In this document: positions 7,798-11,881 of the stretch, piece by piece | Layout of the letters: every line of letters starts with the position of its first letter | Position numbering within the stretch: the stretch's first letter is position 1 | Assembly (NCBI GenBank): GCA_009774375.1 | Contig: VSNO01000141.1 | Span: 1-11,881 of the forward strand | Source of the DNA: Lachnospiraceae bacterium | Lineage (GTDB): Bacteria; Bacillota; Clostridia; Lachnospirales; Lachnospiraceae | Reading direction: 5' to 3' | DNA length: 11,881 nucleotides | Program-made: the position numbers and the translations under genes | The notes under the pieces: model-generated | The model's database searches: none | Told to the model about the DNA's origin: nothing | What the model saw: the letters and a program-made list of their open reading frames with translations, nothing else

Positions 7798-7842
7798 TAG
7801 TCATTTTATATAATTTTCCATGAAAAATCTTGCGTATTTTTG

Positions 7843-7858
7843 TGTGAACGATTTCACA
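7843..7858. promoter_or_regulatory. Candidate catabolite-responsive element (cre)
   Basis: TGTGAACGATTTCACA has perfect 6-bp arms, and its first 14 bases (7843-7856) fit every defined position of the CcpA consensus TGWNANCGNTNWCA. It lies between two divergent promoters, 45 bases upstream of the -35 box of the HPr-like gene and 38 bases upstream of the -35 box of the lipoprotein gene. At that distance it would suit activation or looping more than simple blocking. Other LacI-family proteins bind similar CG-centred palindromes, so the repressor encoded at 6366-7343 is an alternative ligand. Confidence 0.6.
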
Positions 7859-7894
7859 TCCATGTATCACCCTTTGCCGCCTCGCAAATTCTAC

Positions 7895-7923
7895 TTTCCA
7901 TATAAAGCAGGTTATGGTATACT
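7895..7923 (+). promoter_or_regulatory. Sigma-A promoter of the lipoprotein gene
   Basis: TTTCCA (7895-7900, four of six) and TATACT (7918-7923, five of six) are 17 bases apart, and the -10 box has a TGG extension. The predicted start is near 7930, leaving a leader of about 64 bases before the TTG start codon. Confidence 0.65.
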
Positions 7924-7993
7924 GTAAATATCACCAGACTGTTTTAATCTGCACCCTGCCGCGCACAGGCCGGCACACAAGGAGGAATGCGTA

Positions 7994-8605
7994 TTGAAAA
8001 GAAAACTGCCATTCATACTGCTGCTCAGTTCCATACTGACCCTGACAGCCTGTTCAGACACAGAGGTTTCATCGAATATCCTGGATAAAGAAGGGATCGC
8101 TCCCTATGAACTGTCAGAAAAAGATCAAAATCTGCTCGCATCGTTTGGCATAACCGATAACGCGCAGATCATCTCATTCCGCGCGCCCGCTGAAGCCGCC
8201 ACACTCCAGGTCAGTGTATACCAGTCGAACAATGGCAGCAGCTGGGAAAAAATCGGGGGCGGCGCTGTTTCGATCGGAACATCGGGCAAATCACCCGACC
8301 AGCTGTCCGGCACCTTTACCATGCGCCAGCACCGGGATCACAGTATGGAGTTTCACCTTGACTGCAGCGGACACTTTTCATTTGAAACTGAACCGATCAC
8401 CTTCGGTTCAGAATCTGTCGGAAGCACTATGGGCTTTTTAGAATCCTTTGAGAATATCGAACTCAATGCAGAGATCCCTGTCGCCGTGATGCTCTGCGGC
8501 AGCGGAACCAGGATGCCAGGCTGTACGCCCCAGGATTATTTTGACCCATCCAAATTCGAGGGAATCGATTTCGCGCAGGCTGTGACACTGGAGTTTTCCG
8601 ACTGA
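7994..8605 (+). CDS. Lipoprotein of unknown function (203 aa)
   Basis: I do not recognise a named family. The start is TTG at 7994, eight bases after AAGGAGG; no ATG fits. A signal peptide (MKRKLPFILLLSSILTLTAC) gives lipidated Cys20, so the protein is on the outer face of the membrane. The mature part has no further membrane segment. It is rich in short polar strands (LQVSVYQSNNGSSWEKIGGG), suggesting a beta-rich domain. Three more cysteines occur at 124, 168 and 177; the last two lie ten residues apart. The C-terminal part (DYFDPSKFEG...VTLEFSD) looks well defined and not truncated. Similar uncharacterised lipoproteins occur in Lachnospiraceae as far as I recall, which is memory and not a search. 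It stands alone, between the cre region and the chemoreceptor. Confidence 0.88.
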   Translation: MKRKLPFILLLSSILTLTACSDTEVSSNILDKEGIAPYELSEKDQNLLASFGITDNAQIISFRAPAEAATLQVSVYQSNNGSSWEKIGGGAVSIGTSGKSPDQLSGTFTMRQHRDHSMEFHLDCSGHFSFETEPITFGSESVGSTMGFLESFENIELNAEIPVAVMLCGSGTRMPGCTPQDYFDPSKFEGIDFAQAVTLEFSD

Positions 8606-8650
8606 ATTTTCCGGTTCAGCCACGCCTCAGACGGATGCTCAAAATCCGTC
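8602..8650 (+). terminator. Hairpins after the lipoprotein gene, doubtful terminator
   Basis: Two small inverted repeats follow or overlap the stop codon: CTGAA/TTCAG (8602-8619) and GACGGAT/ATCCGTC (8630-8636 with 8644-8650, seven-base loop). Neither is followed by a T run on the plus strand, so efficient intrinsic termination is not expected. They could protect the 3' end or pause transcription. Confidence 0.3.
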
Positions 8651-8761
8651 CCCTCCGCTGTACCCGGTTTTGGCTCCATTCCCCTTATCATGCCATATTA
8701 CATCTCTGTACACAATGTCTATAGACCGCAACAACTATTTTGTGATTTTTCATAAAAATAT

Positions 8762-8791
8762 TGGACAAATCATCCTGTTATGTTATATAAT
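8762..8791 (+). promoter_or_regulatory. Sigma-A promoter of the chemoreceptor gene
   Basis: A perfect TATAAT (8786-8791) sits 18 bases after TGGACA (8762-8767); TTGGAC at 8761 is the other reading of the -35 box. The surroundings are very AT-rich. The predicted start near 8798 leaves a leader of about 100 bases. No sigma-28 type flagellar promoter was seen. Confidence 0.65.
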
Positions 8792-8824
8792 TTTAATATA
8801 ATTTGATCTGTCCCGGACATGTCA

Positions 8825-8868
8825 GCGCATTGGTGCGCCGCCTGCTATGCGCGGCATAAAAAAGCAGG
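8825..8868 (+). promoter_or_regulatory. Possible structured mRNA leader of the chemoreceptor gene
   Basis: Two adjacent stems can form in the 5' leader. The first is GCGCA-TTGG-TGCGC (8825-8838), a 5-bp stem with a four-base loop. The second pairs CCTGCT (8841-8846) with AGCAGG (8863-8868), stacked on ATGC-GCG-GCAT (8847-8857), leaving five adenines as a bulge. A competing pairing of GCCGC (8837-8841) with GCGGC (8851-8855) would break both. The ribosome binding site AAGGAG follows about 17 bases later. It does not match a riboswitch class I know, including the cyclic di-GMP ones. A chance origin is possible. Confidence 0.35.
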
Positions 8869-8901
8869 TTCCACTATACCAGAATAAGGAGAAGAAGAGC
8901 T

Positions 8902-10614
8902 ATGTTAAAAAAACTGAACAACCTCAAAATCAGAGACCGTCTGATCCGCGCATTCATCACGATCGCATGCATGATGGCCGCCGTTTCTGCCGTCATACTG
9001 ATCACCATGATCGTCATGTCACTTCTCTATGCGTCGGCTATCGTCAATTATGGCTTTGCACAGGGCGACGTAGGAAAGGCGATGGCACAATTTGCCGACA
9101 CCCGGTCAGCGATGCGCGGTATCATCGGCTATGATGACCCCGATACCATCACCAAACTGCTCAATGACCGTCAGACCTACAAGGAAAATTTCACGAGAGA
9201 CTTTGAAAATCTTGAATCCTACATGATCACTGACGAGAACAAAAAGCTGTACAAAGACATAGAGACCAAGCTTGTAGACTACTGGAAGCTTGAGGAGGAA
9301 ATCGTTCTCCAGGGATCCGGCATCGATATCGCACAATCCAAACTCGCACAGGAAAGAGCCGTGAACGAGCTGATCCCAAAATACAATGAGATCTACGATG
9401 ATCTGACACAGATCATGGAAGTCAAAGTGGACCGTGGACAAAGCATGTCTAATGTCCTCTCCACCGTTGTCATCATCCTCACGGTAGCCATCGTTATCAT
9501 CATTACGCTCTCGATCCTCTTCGCAATCTCTCTTGGCAGAGGCATTGCAGACAGCATCGCGAAACCCCTTGCCCAGGTCATGCAGCGTCTGGACATCTTC
9601 GCAAACGGCGATCTCTCCTCCCCGTTCCCGACTGTCGATACGAAGGACGAGCTCGCTGAAATGGTAGACGTAACGACCAACATGGCGGCATCCCTCCAGT
9701 TTATCATCCACGATGTGGCAGAGATCCTGGACCAGATGGCAAACGCAAACTTCGCAGTGATCAGCAAAGACCGCGCCCGGTATGTGGGTGAATTTGAAGC
9801 GATCCTGACCGCGATGAAACTATTGAAAAAACAGATGTCCGAAACCCTGACAGCAGTCAGCGAGGCCTCCAACCAGGTCGCTGCAGGCGCGAGCAATCTG
9901 GCCGATGCCTCCCAGAACCTCGCGGAGGGCGCTACAGACCAGGCCGGCGCTGTCGAGGAAATGCAGGCAACCATCACCACGATATCTGACGATATCCGCG
10001 CCACTGCAAACCAGGCTGGCGAATCCTACACCCAGGCACGCACATATGCTGACGAGGCAGAGCGCAGCCACAAGGAAATGAAGGCGATGATGGAGGCGAT
10101 GACACGCATCAATGACGCGTCACAGCAGGTTGGAAATATCATTTCCGAGATCGAGGACATCGCATCACAGACAAACCTGCTCTCCCTGAATGCTTCCATC
10201 GAGGCTGCCAGAGCCGGTGAAGCAGGAAGAGGTTTTGCGGTTGTCGCAGACCAGATCCGCCAGCTCGCGGAGCAGAGCGCACATTCCGCAGCGGAGACCA
10301 GGACATTGATCGAAACATCCCTGAATGCGATTTCTGACGGAAGCAAGACTGCCGATATCGTCAACGCATCCATTGACCGCGTTGTGGAAGGAATCGAACT
10401 CATTGCCAATGCCTCCAAGAACATCAGCGAGACGGCAAACGAACAGGCCGAGGCCATGAAACAGACCGAACAGGGCGTCAACCAGATCTCCGAGGTCGTA
10501 CAGTCCAACTCAGCAACCGCAGAACAGGCCTCCGCAACGAGTGAAGAACTCTCCGCGCAGGCTATGACACTGGATTCCCTCATCAGCAAGTTTCAGCTGC
10601 CTACTATGGAATAA
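8902..10614 (+). CDS. Methyl-accepting chemotaxis protein (570 aa)
   Basis: This is a transmembrane chemoreceptor that signals through CheW and CheA to the flagellar motor. The start ATG at 8902 has AAGGAG ten bases before it. The order is a short basic start, TM1 at about 17-44, an extracellular helical domain of roughly 140 residues (four-helix-bundle type by size and pattern), TM2 at about 185-211, HAMP at about 212-270, a second helical stretch with GEFEAILTAMKLLKKQM that is common in clostridial receptors, and the cytoplasmic signalling bundle. The hairpin tip is almost canonical (EIEDIASQTNLLSLNASIEA, then RAGEAGRGFAVVADQIRQLA, from about 416 to 456). Glu/Gln-rich stretches on either side are candidate methylation sites. 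No CheR-binding pentapeptide is seen at the C-terminus. No other chemotaxis gene is present, so it is an orphan receptor locus. The ligand is unknown; the sugar locus nearby is only a hint. Confidence 0.97.
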   Translation: MLKKLNNLKIRDRLIRAFITIACMMAAVSAVILITMIVMSLLYASAIVNYGFAQGDVGKAMAQFADTRSAMRGIIGYDDPDTITKLLNDRQTYKENFTRDFENLESYMITDENKKLYKDIETKLVDYWKLEEEIVLQGSGIDIAQSKLAQERAVNELIPKYNEIYDDLTQIMEVKVDRGQSMSNVLSTVVIILTVAIVIIITLSILFAISLGRGIADSIAKPLAQVMQRLDIFANGDLSSPFPTVDTKDELAEMVDVTTNMAASLQFIIHDVAEILDQMANANFAVISKDRARYVGEFEAILTAMKLLKKQMSETLTAVSEASNQVAAGASNLADASQNLAEGATDQAGAVEEMQATITTISDDIRATANQAGESYTQARTYADEAERSHKEMKAMMEAMTRINDASQQVGNIISEIEDIASQTNLLSLNASIEAARAGEAGRGFAVVADQIRQLAEQSAHSAAETRTLIETSLNAISDGSKTADIVNASIDRVVEGIELIANASKNISETANEQAEAMKQTEQGVNQISEVVQSNSATAEQASATSEELSAQAMTLDSLISKFQLPTME

Positions 10615-10617
10615 TAC

Positions 10618-10663
10618 ATAATCGAGCAGTGGAAGAATCTTCTTCCACTGCTCGATTATTTTT
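10618..10663 (+). terminator. Strong Rho-independent terminator of the chemoreceptor gene
   Basis: A perfect 20-bp inverted repeat (arms 10618-10637 and 10640-10659, core GAGCAGTGGAAGAA) begins three bases after the stop codon and ends in a run of T to 10663. The DNA arms are separated by only two bases, so the RNA loop must open a few pairs. The near-perfect symmetry would also work on the minus strand in shape, although the A/T tail there is shorter. Confidence 0.93.
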
Positions 10664-10974
10664 CTGCGCTGATTGGTGCATTTTACTTAAATTTCCCGTC
10701 GGGATCACATTAAATCCTCGAAATCCTGTAAAGGCGGAAGTCTTCCCCCTCTTTTTGCAACCTCTTCCAAGGATTAAAACATCCGCCAAGAGCCACTCTA
10801 CTATGAATCGGATGCTTATTTACAACACAAAAGCGGAACAAATTACGTATATAGTTAGTGCCTCTAAATTCAAAATAAGGCACAAAAAGCAAAGTAAATT
10901 GATTTTTTTTAACCATGAACATATAAAATCTTTTGATTCCATACTATTTTTCATTGCAACTAATGAAATTTAGC
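10664..10974. other. Gene-free AT-rich stretch, probable insertion-element flank
   Basis: I see no convincing gene here. The open frames on both strands lack ribosome binding sites and protein-like composition. The left part (to about 10800) holds a small palindrome TCCCG-T-CGGGA and a distant GGCGGA/TCCGCC pair (10733-10738, 10782-10787). From about 10800 the sequence becomes AT-rich, with GTGCCT/AGGCAC (10858-10863, 10878-10883) and a T8 run at about 10903. The left end of the insertion element must lie here or just beyond, but without the right end its terminal repeat cannot be assigned. Confidence 0.5.
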
Positions 10975-11003
10975 GTGACAAAACTGCCGTTATATGGTAT
11001 CAT
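10975..11003 (+). promoter_or_regulatory. Sigma-A promoter of the transposase
   Basis: GTGACA (10975-10980, five of six) and TATCAT (10998-11003, five of six) are exactly 17 bases apart, and the -10 box carries a TGG extension. The -10 box overlaps the left arm of the palindrome at 10999-11029, so a protein bound to the palindrome would block it. The start site is expected near 11010, inside the palindrome. Confidence 0.75.
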
Positions 11004-11029
11004 ATATACGTAAGTTACGTATATATGAT
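10999..11029. repeat. 31-bp palindrome at the transposase start site
   Basis: Arms 10999-11013 and 11015-11029 are perfect 15-bp reverse complements around a single G. The core reads ACGTAA-G-TTACGT. The right arm ends immediately before the ribosome binding site GGGAGG (11030-11035). An 11-base part (TTACGTATATA, 11015-11025) recurs as a direct copy at 10843-10853. It may be an operator, or a device that folds only in transcripts entering from outside. Confidence 0.9.
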
Positions 11030-11043
11030 GGGAGGCAAATGAA

Positions 11044-11881
11044 ATGGCTATTCCAGACAATATCAGAATCCATAAACCTGATACAGACCAGTATGGAGCT
11101 ACCGAAATAAGGTGCATTAAGAATCATTTTTATGTTTATGAGATCTCTTCGAAGTGGGATGCAAAGAAGAACCGTCCCAAAAAAGTCACGGGGAAATGTA
11201 TTGGGAAAATCACAGAAAAAGACGGGTTTATTCCAAATGCCCGCTGTTTAAGAATGTATGAAACGATAAGCCCTATTGTCCGCACTTATGGTGTATTTGA
11301 AATGTTTGAACAGCTTGGAAAAGATATTTCGAATAAACTCAGGGAAGCATTCCCGGATATCCATAGGGAGATCAAAACAGTTGCCCTGCTGAGGCTGGTA
11401 TATGGCTGCACACCTAGGCTGATGAAGCGCTGCTTTGAGGACTCGTACCTTGCAGACCTTTATCCTGATATTGGAACCTGCGATAAAACTGTCCGCAGCC
11501 TGGTATCCATGCTGGGCACAGACCGTGAGCCGAAAATGGAACGCTTTATGAAGATGTTTGTTTCAGACCGGTCAACAGTGCTGATAGACGGAACCTCAAT
11601 CTTTACGGGAGTTTCAGATTCCTTCCCACGCAAAGGGTACAATCCGGAACATATCCAGAACAGGCAGGTACGGCTGCTGTATCTTTTCGACTCGGGAAGC
11701 CATGCACCGGTCTTTTACCGGATGGTGCCGGGGAACATAGCTGATAAGGCCGCAATGGCAGACACGGTAATCCAGTCCGGGGTAAAAAACTGTACAATAA
11801 TAGCTCTTGTGAGTAAAAAGTTTGCGCTGCTTAAGAAGCCCGTGAACCCCAGTAGGTTCCGGACTCATCCTGCTGTTCCTG
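11044..11881 (+). CDS. IS1634/IS4-like DDE transposase, 5' part, possibly decayed at the window edge
   Basis: The frame is open from the ATG at 11044 (GGGAGG eight bases before) to the end of the window, 279 codons, without a stop. The first ~250 residues fit an IS1634-type transposase: a basic N-terminal DNA-binding region (YVYEISSKWDAKKNRPKKVT, GKCIGKI), the first catalytic Asp at 182 in STVLIDGTSIF, then KGYNPEHIQNRQVRLLYLF, the usual lead-in before the transposon core, and APVFYRMVPGNIADKAAM. The family normally continues TIIADKGF, with the second catalytic Asp. Here TIIA at 251-254 is followed by LVSKKFALLKK and then by residues unlike the family, as if DKGF and later bases were lost. 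If that is real the gene is dead. The remainder is outside the window. Confidence 0.85.
   Translation, partial: MAIPDNIRIHKPDTDQYGATEIRCIKNHFYVYEISSKWDAKKNRPKKVTGKCIGKITEKDGFIPNARCLRMYETISPIVRTYGVFEMFEQLGKDISNKLREAFPDIHREIKTVALLRLVYGCTPRLMKRCFEDSYLADLYPDIGTCDKTVRSLVSMLGTDREPKMERFMKMFVSDRSTVLIDGTSIFTGVSDSFPRKGYNPEHIQNRQVRLLYLFDSGSHAPVFYRMVPGNIADKAAMADTVIQSGVKNCTIIALVSKKFALLKKPVNPSRFRTHPAVP

Larger units (their letters stand above)
10975..11881 (+). mobile_element. 5' part of an IS1634/IS4-like insertion sequence
   Basis: The DDE transposase gene with its own promoter marks an insertion element cut by the window edge. The left boundary is uncertain and may lie up to 300 bases further left. No terminal inverted repeat or target duplication can be shown because the right end is missing. 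The element sits just after the strong chemoreceptor terminator, a neutral landing site. Confidence 0.7.

Noticed and set aside
8717..8726. Perfect 10-bp palindrome GTCTATAGAC
   Set aside because: It is short, not placed at a promoter box, and expected by chance in a window this size.
8798..8901. Cyclic di-GMP riboswitch before the chemoreceptor
   Set aside because: The conserved core sequences of the known classes are not present; only generic stems are seen.
10629..10973. Plus-strand open frame of 114 codons after the chemoreceptor
   Set aside because: It begins inside the terminator stem, has no ribosome binding site, and its composition does not look like protein.
1..11881. CRISPR arrays, tRNA or rRNA genes, phage or defence genes
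   Set aside because: No regularly spaced repeats, no cloverleaf or ribosomal RNA signatures and no relevant protein motifs were seen on either strand.

Overview
The window looks like chromosomal DNA of an anaerobic, low-GC-lineage Gram-positive bacterium, most likely Clostridia of the Lachnospiraceae type. The signs are strong AGGAGG-like ribosome binding sites, sigma-A promoters, lipoprotein signal peptides, a LacI regulator, an HPr-like protein, and a YesM/YesN-type two-component pair beside a sugar ABC transporter. Genus and species cannot be read from the sequence. Base composition is fairly GC-rich through the metabolic genes and falls sharply in the intergenic DNA in front of the transposase at the right end.

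Left block (1-7632, all on the minus strand, read right to left): a short HPr-like gene (7399-7632), a LacI-family repressor (6366-7343) ending in a clear terminator, an AraC-type response regulator (4530-6161), a YesM-type sensor kinase (2591-4459), a lipoprotein solute-binding protein (1115-2488) and a membrane permease (70-978). A second permease presumably follows beyond base 1. This is a carbohydrate-uptake locus in which the binding protein captures the sugar, the permease pair imports it, the kinase and response regulator sense an external signal, and the LacI and HPr-like proteins add further control. The response-regulator frame carries an in-frame TGA at codon 27, where relatives usually have glycine. 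As written it is a broken gene or a sequencing error. The binding protein also seems to lack the usual first beta strand.

Middle (7633-8901): a divergent intergenic region with a promoter facing each way and a 16-bp palindrome that fully matches the catabolite-responsive element (cre) consensus. Then come a lipoprotein of unknown function (7994-8605) and a chemoreceptor leader with a possible RNA fold.

Right (8902-11881): a complete methyl-accepting chemotaxis protein (8902-10614) closed by a very strong terminator, about 310 bp of AT-rich gene-free DNA, then the 5' part of an IS1634/IS4-like DDE transposase running off the window. A 31-bp near-perfect palindrome covers the transposase -10 box and start site and abuts its ribosome binding site. 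The last ~80 bases of the transposase no longer match the expected catalytic motif and look eroded by small deletions.

I found no CRISPR array, tRNA, rRNA, defence system or biosynthetic cluster. The most unusual items are the stop codon in the response regulator, the palindrome at the transposase start, the cre site next to an HPr-like gene that lacks the catalytic histidine, and the chemoreceptor leader.
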